A stretch of 24,121 nucleotides of DNA, taken from assembly GCA_035528475.1 (NCBI GenBank), contig DATKYO010000103.1:1-24121 (forward strand), in the 5' to 3' direction. This DNA comes from SD8 sp035528475 (GTDB lineage: Archaea; Halobacteriota; Methanomicrobia; Methanomicrobiales; Methanospirillaceae). This document shows positions 6,107 to 13,649 of this stretch, in pieces. Both the position numbers and the translations under genes were made by a program. The notes below the pieces were generated by a model. That model searched no databases. It had not been told where the DNA came from and saw nothing but the letters and a program-made list of their open reading frames with translations. The first letter of the stretch is position 1; every line of letters starts with the position of its first letter.

Positions 6107-8234
6107 GCTGGCTATCAGGGAATTTGACCCGGCGAACAGGTAGATTGCCGATTGTGTCTGCAAATTCCTTTATATGGAAATAATCAGAAAACGCCATCTC
6201 CTGTCTCATATCCTCCGGGATTGCCTCCCCGAATTTCCAGAGATCTGCAGGTGGGAGCTTCAGGCGGTCCCCCATATCCCCGGCATCCATAGCCCGGATG
6301 GCCAGTAAGGCGTCTTCCACGTCTCCCAGGCCGCCCTCGTGCCGTATTTCCTGGACAATTACCGAGAAATCATGGTGTTTTACCTTTATTTTCCCTTCAA
6401 ACTGCGACCTGAGCAGGGTGGCAAGTATGCTGTTTTTTTCCTTTCCCAGGCAGGTAAGCACTACCACGTCACTCCCTTTTTTACCGGGCTGTTCCCAGAT
6501 ACAAAGCCCTTTCCTGTGAATGCGGGGAAAACGGTCAATAAATTCTGCCAGCACATCTGTCCGGCATTCATCAAGGGGCAGCACCGATCGCTTGCGCGCC
6601 AGGATCCTCTGCACACCCCTGCAGATCACTGGTGAATATCCGGTCTGCCCGCCGGTCCAGAACACCTGCGATTTCTGGTCCTTTCCCGGCACCGCCACTG
6701 CCAGGTTGTAATCGTCATCGCTCTTGATAAGGTTCCAGATCTTTCCTCCCAGGGAGAATCCCCCGGCACCCCTGCTGGCCACAAACCGGGCATCCAGTCT
6801 TCCCACAACCTCTCCTTCGGGGGTAATTACCCGGTATTCCCCTCCGCCCTTTATTACCGAGTAGAGATCTTTCCAGTTTGATTTCCCATACAGCCATTCA
6901 GCCTGCGGGCCCGGCATCAGCAGGTCACCGTCTTTTATTAAAAATCCTCCATCGAGAAGGTGCTTAAAGATTAAGTCCATTCTTTCAGGAGAAATTTCAC
7001 GAAATGGAGTCAGGACATCAAGACCCGATTTGAGCCGGAACCATGAAATCCGTTTCTTACGGGAGATCTCCAAAAAGACCTGCTGAAGAAGGACATTGTA
7101 GGGGACCTTGTGGGGTTGCAGAGGTTCGACTTCCTTTTTGCTGGCGCATTCGATGACCGACGCCATGCACAGGAGTTCGCAGGGATCTTTGAGAATACAG
7201 GCCACATATGGCGAATTTCCCCTCCTCCCGCTTCTCCCCATCCTCTGGAGGAATGATGAGACCGAACCGGGCGGACCCACCTGCACAACCACATCAAGGT
7301 CCCCTATGTCAATACCCAGTTCAAGGGTACTGGTGCAGATGATACAGGCACTCCCTTCCCTGGAAAACACACTCTCCGCCGATCTGCGCAGTTGCGGCGA
7401 GAGTGATGAGTGATGGACGAACAGCTGCTCCACCCTTCCCTGCAATGAACGTCCCACTTTCTCCGCGTCACTCCGGCTGTTGACAAAGACCAGCGCCTTT
7501 CTCCCGGCAGCCACTTTTGCCAGTGCATCCATTCTTGCCCCCTCATCCCCTTCCACCCAGAAAGAGAATCGTTTTTCACGGGGAGGAATCGGCAGCTGTA
7601 CCAGTCGTTTCTGCCCCCGGTTGCCGGAAAGCCAGCCTAAAATCTCGTCAGGGTTTCCTACGGTGGCTGACAGCCCTATCCTCTGCAGCGGGCGCCCGGC
7701 AAGAAGATCAAGCCGGTCAAGCAATACCTGCAGATGCACACCGCGTTCGGACTCAACAAAGGCGTGAAGTTCATCAATGATCACGAACCGGGCATGGGAG
7801 AGATCCCGGATCAGGTCCTGTTCACCCATAAGCACTTCCAGTGACTCCGGGGTGATCATCAGGAAATGTGGCGGCTCGCCATCCTCCCAGCTCCGGTCTC
7901 CCCGTGGGACATCCCCGTGCCATTTCAGCACTTCCAGGCCCGCAGGGATGCAAAAAGAAGCAAACCTGTCCTCCTGGTCGTTTATCAGTGCCTTGAGGGG
8001 AGAGAGGTAGATGCAGCTTACTCCCTGCAAGCCTTCTTTGAGAATATGATCAAGTACAGGGATCAAAGCCGCTTCCGTCTTTCCGCCTGCCGTGGGCGCA
8101 ATGACAAGAACATCGTTTCCAGCTGATACAGCCCGGTAGGCATCCTCCTGTACATCCCTCATACTGTCCCATCGCAGGCGGTTGGAAAGGATGTCCTGAA
8201 GCGATTCATGGAGACCTGAGTAGGCGGATTTCAA
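6099..8234 (-). CDS. Lhr-family SF2 DNA/RNA helicase
   Basis: ATP-dependent helicase of 711 aa. Motif I is APTAGGKTEA (residues 46-55), motif Ia is in YLSPLKALINDQ (76-87), motif Ib is TPESLEVLM (128-136), motif II is DELH (154-157), motif III is SAT (189-191), and motif VI is QRMGRSGRRGN near 335. After the two RecA domains come a winged-helix region and a beta-rich domain containing FWTGGQTGYS and GVQRIL, which resembles the FWxGExxGRS segment of the Lhr core. It lacks the long C-terminal extension of bacterial Lhr. Lhr enzymes unwind DNA or RNA-DNA hybrids and are linked to repair. The start is a TTG at 8234, because an in-frame stop lies just upstream and the next ATG (8162) would cut into the Q-like motif. 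No nuclease or phosphoesterase partner is adjacent. Confidence 0.88.
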   Translation of the reverse strand: MKSAYSGLHESLQDILSNRLRWDSMRDVQEDAYRAVSAGNDVLVIAPTAGGKTEAALIPVLDHILKEGLQGVSCIYLSPLKALINDQEDRFASFCIPAGLEVLKWHGDVPRGDRSWEDGEPPHFLMITPESLEVLMGEQDLIRDLSHARFVIIDELHAFVESERGVHLQVLLDRLDLLAGRPLQRIGLSATVGNPDEILGWLSGNRGQKRLVQLPIPPREKRFSFWVEGDEGARMDALAKVAAGRKALVFVNSRSDAEKVGRSLQGRVEQLFVHHSSLSPQLRRSAESVFSREGSACIICTSTLELGIDIGDLDVVVQVGPPGSVSSFLQRMGRSGRRGNSPYVACILKDPCELLCMASVIECASKKEVEPLQPHKVPYNVLLQQVFLEISRKKRISWFRLKSGLDVLTPFREISPERMDLIFKHLLDGGFLIKDGDLLMPGPQAEWLYGKSNWKDLYSVIKGGGEYRVITPEGEVVGRLDARFVASRGAGGFSLGGKIWNLIKSDDDYNLAVAVPGKDQKSQVFWTGGQTGYSPVICRGVQRILARKRSVLPLDECRTDVLAEFIDRFPRIHRKGLCIWEQPGKKGSDVVVLTCLGKEKNSILATLLRSQFEGKIKVKHHDFSVIVQEIRHEGGLGDVEDALLAIRAMDAGDMGDRLKLPPADLWKFGEAIPEDMRQEMAFSDYFHIKEFADTIGNLPVRRVKFPDSQLK

Positions 8235-8310
8235 GGTTCTTCATTCTATTATTGCCCTATCTCATTATCTTCTTTCGGGGTAGGGGCTGAATCAGCGTTG
8301 ATCAGAAACG

Positions 8311-8318
8311 AATAAATA
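8311..8318 (+). promoter_or_regulatory. possible TATA box of the symporter operon
   Basis: AATAAATA at 8311-8318 is the best TATA-like element upstream of the small peptide/symporter pair. Initiation about 25 bp downstream would give a leader of about 150 nt that contains the hairpin at 8422-8450. A T-rich element at 8413-8423 is a weaker alternative. Confidence 0.3.
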
Positions 8319-8421
8319 CAGATGAAACGATTTTTTATCAGGTAAACTCGAATGTCTGCATCGCCGACCTCCCAAAATACTGAGGCTCATATTACTGCAG
8401 ACTTTTTCTTTTTCTTTAGAT

Positions 8422-8450
8422 AGGGGACCCGCATAATCGCCGGATCCCCT
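8422..8450 (+). promoter_or_regulatory. leader hairpin upstream of symporter operon
   Basis: AGGGGACCCG (8422-8431) and CGGATCCCCT (8441-8450) form a 10-bp stem with one C-A mismatch and a 9-nt loop. A pyrimidine-rich tract (8402-8416) precedes it. It ends 40 nt before the ATG at 8491. In RNA it would be a stable structure within the 5' leader; as DNA it is an imperfect palindrome that could be an operator. Function is inferred only from position. Confidence 0.4.
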
Positions 8451-8490
8451 GTAATACCAAACCCTGATAAGTTTACCGAAGGTGTTCATC

Positions 8491-8601
8491 ATGCTTGGAA
8501 TTCCTGACCCGCAAATATGGATCGCATATATCCTGGCCATCGGACTGGCCCTGGCCTGCATAGTGTACGGACTATTGAACTGGAACAAGGGGGGAGAGTA
8601 A
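8491..8601 (+). CDS. symporter small accessory protein, 36 aa
   Basis: A 36-codon gene that is easy to miss. The peptide begins MLGIPDPQIWIAYI, has one hydrophobic helix (about residues 9-29) and ends YGLLNWNKGGE. This short layout, an N-terminal GIPDP, one transmembrane segment and a WNKGG-like tail, matches the small accessory proteins found directly before SSS-family sodium:solute symporters in bacteria and archaea. It is preceded by GAAGGTG with 7-nt spacing. The symporter ATG follows its stop by only 3 nt, and the symporter ribosome site (GGGGGGAG) lies inside this gene, so they are co-translated. It probably sits in the membrane with the symporter. A molecular role has not, to my knowledge, been shown. 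Confidence 0.85.
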   Translation: MLGIPDPQIWIAYILAIGLALACIVYGLLNWNKGGE

Positions 8602-8604
8602 AGG

Positions 8605-10170
8605 ATGGCGGTAAGCACCCTGGCCATCACCGTAATCACCATCATATACCTGTGTGTGATTATGGCTCTCGGATACATCGGATATAAACAGACCAAGGGG
8701 GCTGAGGATTATCTGGTCGCAGGCCGGAAAAGCCATCCTGTGATTATTGCCCTCTCCTATGGCGCCACATTCATCAGCACTTCGGCAATTGTAGGGTTCG
8801 GAGGGGCCGCTGCAAATCTTGGAATGGGGCTTATCTGGCTCACCGTATTCAATATAGGGGTGGGCATTCTCCTGGCCTTCGTGATTTTCGGGAAAAAGAC
8901 CCGGGAAATCGGGCAAAGGCTCCGGGCTGTCACGTTCCCGGACCTGATGGGAAAGATTTACCAGTCGACATTCCTGCAATACGCGTCAGGACTGGTGATT
9001 ATCATAGGAATGCCCCTCTATACGGCGGCAATCCTGATAGGCGGAGCCAGGTTTATCGAAACAACCCTTTCCATTCCTTATGCTACAGCACTCATCGGGT
9101 TCGCCCTGATCGTGGCCATTTACGTGGTATTCGGCGGCCTGATTGCAGTAATGTACACCGACGCCCTCCAGGGGACCATCATGTTCCTGGGAATGACCTT
9201 CCTCCTGGTGGCTACCTATTTCTACCTGGGGGGAGTGAACGCAGCGCATAATGCACTTACAGCCATGTCCGATATGGTACCGGAGGCGCTGGCTGCCGGA
9301 GGGATGACGGGATGGACTTCCATGCCTGAACTTGGATCTCCCATCTGGTTCACCCTTATTACCACCCTTGTGCTTGGGGTGGGAATAGGTGTGCTGGCCC
9401 AGCCACAGCTGGTTGTCAGGTTCATGACCGCAAAGGACGGCCGTTCTCTGAACCGGGCAGTGCTTATCGGCGGGCCATTCATCCTGATGATGACCGGTGT
9501 GGCCTTCACTGTGGGTGCCCTTACCAATGTGTATTTCAACCAGACCAGTGGTATGAATGCCGTCCAGGCTGCGGCGGGGAATATCGATACTATCATACCC
9601 CTGTATATCAACCAGGCCATGCCCGACTGGTTCGTGGTGATCTTCATGCTCACCCTCCTTGCTGCCGCCATGTCCACGTTGAGTTCCCTCTTCCATACCA
9701 TGGGAACTGCCCTTATATGTGACGTATGGGGACGGGGCAGGGAATGTGCATTGTCACTTCGGGCAAACCAGGTAGGAATTCTTGTCATGATCGTGATAAG
9801 CATCATCGTGGCCTTCCTCATGCCAGGAAGTATCATCGCCATTGCAACCGCCATGTTCATGGGCCTGTGTGCATCTGCATTCCTCCCAATCTTTGCGGTG
9901 GCAGTATATTGCAAAAAACCTGATCCCCTTGCCGCCAAGGCGAGTCTTGTCACCGGGGCAATCGTGTGGTTCCTCTGGGCATTCTTCGTTAATGCCAAGT
10001 ATGCCAAAGTATTCGGGTTATCCCAGGCAGCGATAGGTTCAGGCGGCGTGCTCGGGTATCCCTGGAATGTGATCGATCCGCTGATAATTGCCCTGCCACT
10101 TTCTGCGCTGGTTATTCTTATTCTGCAGAAGCAGAGGGGAAGATGCAGAACCGAGCCTCAAACCTCATAA
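8605..10170 (+). CDS. sodium:solute symporter (SSS family)
   Basis: A 521-aa integral membrane transporter with about 13 hydrophobic segments. The N-terminus (YIGYKQTKGAEDYLVAGRKSHP) is the typical first loop of the SSS family, and SYGATFISTSAIVGFGGAA is the conserved TM2 region that contributes to sodium binding. GGLIAVMYTDALQGTIMFLG is the family signature in the TM5-TM6 region, and LTLLAAAMSTLSSLFHTMGT in TM8-TM9 carries the second set of Na2-site Ser/Thr residues. Substrate is not predictable from sequence: carboxylates, amino acids and pantothenate are all possible. The gene is downstream of the small accessory peptide with a 3-nt gap and there is no metabolic gene in the operon to hint at the solute. 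The C-terminus after the last helix is short and basic. Confidence 0.92.
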   Translation: MAVSTLAITVITIIYLCVIMALGYIGYKQTKGAEDYLVAGRKSHPVIIALSYGATFISTSAIVGFGGAAANLGMGLIWLTVFNIGVGILLAFVIFGKKTREIGQRLRAVTFPDLMGKIYQSTFLQYASGLVIIIGMPLYTAAILIGGARFIETTLSIPYATALIGFALIVAIYVVFGGLIAVMYTDALQGTIMFLGMTFLLVATYFYLGGVNAAHNALTAMSDMVPEALAAGGMTGWTSMPELGSPIWFTLITTLVLGVGIGVLAQPQLVVRFMTAKDGRSLNRAVLIGGPFILMMTGVAFTVGALTNVYFNQTSGMNAVQAAAGNIDTIIPLYINQAMPDWFVVIFMLTLLAAAMSTLSSLFHTMGTALICDVWGRGRECALSLRANQVGILVMIVISIIVAFLMPGSIIAIATAMFMGLCASAFLPIFAVAVYCKKPDPLAAKASLVTGAIVWFLWAFFVNAKYAKVFGLSQAAIGSGGVLGYPWNVIDPLIIALPLSALVILILQKQRGRCRTEPQTS

Positions 10171-10246
10171 TATTCACTCAAATTTTTTGAAAATATTGTG
10201 AGGGATCGGAGCATATCACCAATTTTTTCCCTGGAAATCGAGTAGT

Positions 10247-10292
10247 CCATTCATCGAACGGGTGTATATTAAAAAATTGAATGGATGAATGG
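10247..10292. terminator. inverted repeat between convergent symporter and ubiX genes
   Basis: CCATTCATC (10247-10255) and GATGAATGG (10284-10292) form a perfect 9-bp inverted repeat around a 28-nt AT-rich centre. It lies between the symporter stop (10170) and the ubiX stop (10308), a position suited to bidirectional termination. Other oligo-T and oligo-A runs occur at 10182-10187, 10224-10229 and 10271-10276. Confidence 0.3.
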
Positions 10293-10307
10293 CATCAGAA
10301 AGAGTTT

Positions 10308-10877
10308 TTACCCCGTAATCTCTCCTTCCTTCCACCTGCGGTAGAGATGGTGGTCAACCTCGAAAATATCAAGTGCCTTACCGACGATATGGTCGACCAG
10401 ATCCTCGATTCTATCCGGCCTGTGATAGAAACCGGGTGCGGCAGGCAAAATTATCGCACCGGCCTCTGCCAGGGTCAGCATGTTTCGGAGATGGATTGTG
10501 TTGAACGGCGTCTCCCTTGGAACCAGGACTAACGGGCGGCGTTCCTTTAGTGTGCAGTCTGCAGCCCTTAAAAGGAGGTTGTCGGCAAAACCGCAGGCAA
10601 TACCGGCGATAGTCTTCATACTGCAGGGCAGCACAACCATCCCCATATTGCGGAACCCTCCGCTTGCCAGTGGTGATGTAAAATCAAAGCAGTCATGGAC
10701 CCGTGTTGCCATGCCAATCACATCGTCGGCCTGGCGGTTGGTCTCAATCTCTATCATCTTTGCAGCCAGATCGGTCATAATCAGGTCTGATTCGATGCCC
10801 AGTTCCCCAAGTGCTTCAAGCAGCCTGATACCATATATTATCCCGCTGGCACCCGATAATCCCACAATCATCCGCAT
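10308..10877 (-). CDS. ubiX: flavin prenyltransferase UbiX
   Basis: Makes prenylated FMN from FMN and dimethylallyl phosphate, the cofactor of UbiD-family decarboxylases. The 189-aa length is normal. GLSGASGIIYG (residues 6-16) is the FMN loop, and LPCSMKTIAGIACGFADNLL and LKERRPLVLVPRETPF are the diagnostic UbiX stretches; the C-terminal AAPGFYHRP is also conserved. In archaea prFMN is needed by the UbiD-like decarboxylase of the modified mevalonate pathway (trans-anhydromevalonate 5-phosphate decarboxylase), so the gene likely supports lipid synthesis. No ubiD is in the window. The start at 10877 has GCGGAG upstream; a second in-frame ATG is at 10871. Thioredoxin lies 86 bp upstream on the same strand, so co-transcription is possible. 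Confidence 0.95.
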   Translation of the reverse strand: MRMIVGLSGASGIIYGIRLLEALGELGIESDLIMTDLAAKMIEIETNRQADDVIGMATRVHDCFDFTSPLASGGFRNMGMVVLPCSMKTIAGIACGFADNLLLRAADCTLKERRPLVLVPRETPFNTIHLRNMLTLAEAGAIILPAAPGFYHRPDRIEDLVDHIVGKALDIFEVDHHLYRRWKEGEITG

Positions 10878-10963
10878 TTTATATTTCTCCGCATCTTCAA
10901 TATATTCCGGTCATCACCGGCCGTTTCTCATATGTACTCCTCACCACAGCAATCTCAAATTTT

Positions 10964-11374
10964 TCATTCGGACTCCATGCTGAAAGCCCGTTTGATCCGC
11001 GATTTGAGTGCGTCCTTGGGATATGCTCCAATTACCCTGTCCACCATCCGGCCATGAGAAAACAGGAGTATGGTAGGAATTGCAGTGATCCCGTAATGTG
11101 CTGCCAGGCGTTGATTATAATCGGTATTGCATTTCCCAAATACTATTTTCCCCCCAAATTCGCGCGCCAGTTCTTCTATAACGGGTCCCACCATCCGGCA
11201 GGGACCACACCATTCTGCCCAGAAATCTATCACGACGAACGGATTTTTTTCAATTAATTGTGGAAAACCTGCCTGGTCGACCGGGATTACTCCTGAAATA
11301 TTCTTATGCTCCATTTTCCCCTGCAACTCAAGGATCTTTTTTTCCCTTATCCTCTGCAGTTCGTCATCGTCCAT
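10964..11374 (-). CDS. thioredoxin with N-terminal extension
   Basis: Cytoplasmic disulfide reductant of 136 aa. The active site WCGPC (Cys56, Cys59) sits in the classic FVVIDFWAEWCGPC context, and the cis-proline region is in ITAIPTILLF. The thioredoxin fold starts at about residue 28. The first 22 residues (MDDDELQRIREKKILELQGK) form a charged helix not found in bacterial thioredoxins. Its wording resembles the N-terminus of the archaeal DNA-binding PDCD5/TFAR19 proteins, and such extensions occur in some methanogen thioredoxins. The likely reductant is a thioredoxin reductase such as the one at 22703-23869. The gene may be first in a two-gene unit with ubiX. Confidence 0.93.
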   Translation of the reverse strand: MDDDELQRIREKKILELQGKMEHKNISGVIPVDQAGFPQLIEKNPFVVIDFWAEWCGPCRMVGPVIEELAREFGGKIVFGKCNTDYNQRLAAHYGITAIPTILLFSHGRMVDRVIGAYPKDALKSRIKRAFSMESE

Positions 11375-11481
11375 GAGAACCTGTTTTGGAAATGAACGTA
11401 TTAATGCCTATTCCCGGTAGAGCAACCCGAGGAGTAAACTATATCACTCCAGATAGTGAATATAATAACCTCGATTCTTGC

Positions 11482-11556
11482 AGCGAGGTGGGGTAGTCAG
11501 GATATCCCGACGGGCTCATAACCCGTAGATCGATGGTTCAAATCCATCCCTCGCTA
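11482..11556 (+). tRNA. initiator tRNA-Met (CAT anticodon)
   Basis: A full cloverleaf can be drawn. The acceptor stem AGCGAGG (11482-11488) pairs with CCTCGCT (11549-11555) and A is the discriminator at 11556. The anticodon arm is ACGGG-CTCATAA-CCCGT with CAT at 11517-11519, and the T-arm is GATGG-TTCAAAT-CCATC. Initiator identity is supported by the A1-U72 pair and three G-C pairs (GGG/CCC) in the anticodon stem, both hallmarks of archaeal initiator tRNA. No CCA is encoded and there is no intron. A TATA-like element lies near 11437-11445, and CTTATTTTT at 11557-11565 is a likely oligo-T end. Confidence 0.93.
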
Positions 11557-11565
11557 CTTATTTTT
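11557..11565 (+). terminator. oligo-T end of tRNA-Met transcript
   Basis: CTTATTTTT follows the discriminator base directly and is a normal archaeal U-rich termination site. Confidence 0.45.
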
Positions 11566-11585
11566 CCAAAAAAATGATATTTGGC

Positions 11586-13007
11586 CTATTCATCGAATTT
11601 TTCGAGCTTTGTCTGGTACGTTCCGTCCAGAAAATCAATATGCGGGAGATCAGAATTCTCCCCGTCGATTGGCGATGGGTAACACCCGGTAAGGCATCCC
11701 GTACAGAGACTGGAACGATCCATGCCGATTGCTTCCATCAGAGCATCCAGCGAGATATGGTGCAGTGAAGTGGCAGTGATACTCTTCCTGACCTCTTCTT
11801 CCTCCCTGTCACTGGCAATCAGTTCCTCACGGGTGGGCATATCAACACCCAGGTAACAGGGGGCCTTGATTGGCGGCGACCCGACCCGAACATGGATCTC
11901 CCTGGCCCCTGCCTCCCTCATGATATCAATGATTCTCCTGGAAGTAGTCCCACGCACAATGCTGTCGTCTACAAGCACTACGGACTTATCCTTCAGGTGC
12001 GCCCTGATAGGATTGAGTTTGATACGAACTGCCAATTCCCGCTCTTTCTGGGTTGGCATAATGAATGTCCGGCCCATATATCGGTTCTTTAAAAGACTTT
12101 CAACGAAAGGAATCCCGGAACCCATGGAATATCCTATTGCATATGCAGTACCCGAATCCGGAACCGCGCAGGCAGAATCAGCCTCTACAGGGGCTTCCTC
12201 GTGAAGTTTCTTCCCAATATTCGTGCGCACGTCATAGACCAGGGCTCCGTCCAGGACTGCATCAGCCCGGGCAAAATAGATGTACTCGAATATGCAGTGG
12301 GCCCGCCTGTCAGCCCGGGCTATCTGCATGCACCGTAACCCTTCCTCATCGATGCATACGAGCTCGCCGGGCGAGACATCCCTGATAAATGTACCACCCA
12401 GAGCATCGATCGCGACACTCTCCGATGCAATGATCAAGCCATGTTCTGTCTTTCCAATACATAAGGGCCTGATACCCAGCGGGTCGCGGAAAGCGTAAAG
12501 TGTCCCGTCTATCATCATTACTACCGAGTATGAGCCCTGCAACACCCTCATGCACATATGAATGGCATCTTCAATACAGCCGGAATTGCTCATCTCGTCG
12601 GTGATGACTTTTGCAATGAGTTCGGTGTCTGTACTGGTGCAAAATATCTGGCCCTTGCATTCGTATTCTTCTCTTAACTGCCGGTCGTTGATCAGGTTGC
12701 CGTTATGGGCCAGGGAAATAACATGGTTGCGATACACAAAATCAAACGGCTGTACGTTCTCGGGCCTGTTTTCACCCGTGGTTGGATATCTGACGTGTCC
12801 TATTCCAACATACCCTTCCAGGCGACTCAGGATGGATGAGTCAAACACCTCGGACACCAGGCCATGATTCTTATGCTTATAGAGGCTGGTGCCGTCAAAA
12901 GTGCATATACCCGCGCTCTCCTGCCCCCTGTGCTGGAGAGCATATAGGGCATAATAAATAGAAAAAGAAACACCGCCAGCATCCCTGATGCCAACGATAC
13001 CACACAT
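11586..13007 (-). CDS. purF: amidophosphoribosyltransferase
   Basis: First committed step of purine synthesis: PRPP plus glutamine gives phosphoribosylamine. The 473-aa protein starts MCGIVGI, so Cys2 becomes the N-terminal nucleophile of the Ntn-type glutaminase domain (about 2-230); the domain also has HNGNLIN near 101-107. The phosphoribosyltransferase domain carries the PRPP loop VVLVDDSIVRGTT (343-355). Cys238, Cys384, Cys435 and Cys438 are placed like the four 4Fe-4S ligands of the Bacillus enzyme, so this is the oxygen-sensitive iron-sulfur form. A propeptide is absent. The gene is third in an operon after LSm and L37e, 9 bp from the latter's stop, with AAGGAAT as ribosome site. Confidence 0.96.
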   Translation of the reverse strand: MCGIVGIRDAGGVSFSIYYALYALQHRGQESAGICTFDGTSLYKHKNHGLVSEVFDSSILSRLEGYVGIGHVRYPTTGENRPENVQPFDFVYRNHVISLAHNGNLINDRQLREEYECKGQIFCTSTDTELIAKVITDEMSNSGCIEDAIHMCMRVLQGSYSVVMMIDGTLYAFRDPLGIRPLCIGKTEHGLIIASESVAIDALGGTFIRDVSPGELVCIDEEGLRCMQIARADRRAHCIFEYIYFARADAVLDGALVYDVRTNIGKKLHEEAPVEADSACAVPDSGTAYAIGYSMGSGIPFVESLLKNRYMGRTFIMPTQKERELAVRIKLNPIRAHLKDKSVVLVDDSIVRGTTSRRIIDIMREAGAREIHVRVGSPPIKAPCYLGVDMPTREELIASDREEEEVRKSITATSLHHISLDALMEAIGMDRSSLCTGCLTGCYPSPIDGENSDLPHIDFLDGTYQTKLEKFDE

Positions 13008-13016
13008 AGATATTCC

Positions 13017-13199
13017 TTAATGAGTGGGGATCTTTGGTTTTTTTGTCAACCACTGGTACTTTCTGATCTTGGTACTCTTTCCAAAACCACAGGCAGAACA
13101 GACCTTGTGCCTGACGTGATAGGAAATGCTACCGCATCTCCGGCAGGCGATATGCCGTTTCTTGTTCCGCTTCCCCATTGATGGAGTGCCCTTTGACAT
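13017..13199 (-). CDS. rpl37e: 50S ribosomal protein L37e (eL37)
   Basis: A 60-aa basic zinc-ribbon protein of the large ribosomal subunit. Its zinc ligands are C19-x2-C22 and C34-x2-C37, and it starts with the typical SKGTPSMGKRNK and has the KIRKYQW region. It is found in archaea and eukaryotes but not bacteria, which supports an archaeal host. It sits 18 bp after the LSm gene, and this LSm-L37e pairing is common in euryarchaea; purF follows. The length is normal. Confidence 0.97.
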   Translation of the reverse strand: MSKGTPSMGKRNKKRHIACRRCGSISYHVRHKVCSACGFGKSTKIRKYQWLTKKPKIPTH

Positions 13200-13217
13200 T
13201 ACTCTTCACCTCATGTT

Positions 13218-13445
13218 TTATTCCATTGATGGCGAGATATAGATTACATTATCTCCGCGAACGATGAGCGTGCCCACGCTCTTTACTACATCGTTCTCCA
13301 TCTCTTCTGCCTTGTCCAGCACCAGGTTCATGTGTACATCATAGCCCTGCAACACGCCCCGAAGTTCCCGTCCACCTTTTAGGGAGACAATCACAGGCTG
13401 CCGGTTCAATACTTGATCCAAAATATCCAACGGCCGTTTAGTCAT
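13218..13445 (-). CDS. LSm/Sm-like archaeal protein (SmAP)
   Basis: A 75-aa RNA-binding protein that forms heptameric rings and is thought to act in RNA processing or as an RNA chaperone. The Sm1 motif spans VSLKGGRELRGVLQGYDVHM to the DKAEE segment, and Sm2 is LIVRGDNVIYISP. The frame can be extended to 13589, but the extra 48 residues are non-conserved and the ATG at 13445 (MTKRPLDILDQVL) is the normal family start. An AT-rich ATATATTA near 13476-13483 on the minus strand is a candidate TATA box about 30 bp before this start. First gene of the LSm-L37e-purF unit. Confidence 0.95.
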   Translation of the reverse strand: MTKRPLDILDQVLNRQPVIVSLKGGRELRGVLQGYDVHMNLVLDKAEEMENDVVKSVGTLIVRGDNVIYISPSME

Positions 13446-13649
13446 ATTCTTAACCCAACATAAATTCGTTTGGAGTAATATATGTGCGCGATTAGGATAC
13501 TTAAAGATAGCGAATGAAAGAATCTTCACTTCCAGATATAGGAATACCGGAGTGAACTCCCCGTATGCCCGCCATATATTCCTAACCATTTATTATTGTG
13601 TCCACCTTCAAATGCTTTTTGTCGAAGGGAAGAGAATATTAGTATAATA

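Noticed and set aside
8336..8479. Shared words TTATCAG/CTGATAA and GGTAAAC/GTTTACC flanking the symporter leader
   Set aside because: The two inverted words occur in the wrong order to form one continuous stem, so this is probably chance.
9222..10007. Long antisense ORF opposite the symporter gene (also 8986-9696)
   Set aside because: It is a mirror of a hydrophobic, GC-biased coding region and shows no domain or ribosome site.
10900..10935. C/D-box sRNA suggested by GTGATGA on the minus strand between trx and ubiX
   Set aside because: No D box (CTGA) or C'/D' pair lies at a suitable distance downstream.
13446..13589. Long N-terminal extension of the LSm protein
   Set aside because: Archaeal LSm proteins are about 75 aa; the extension covers the promoter region and is not protein-like.
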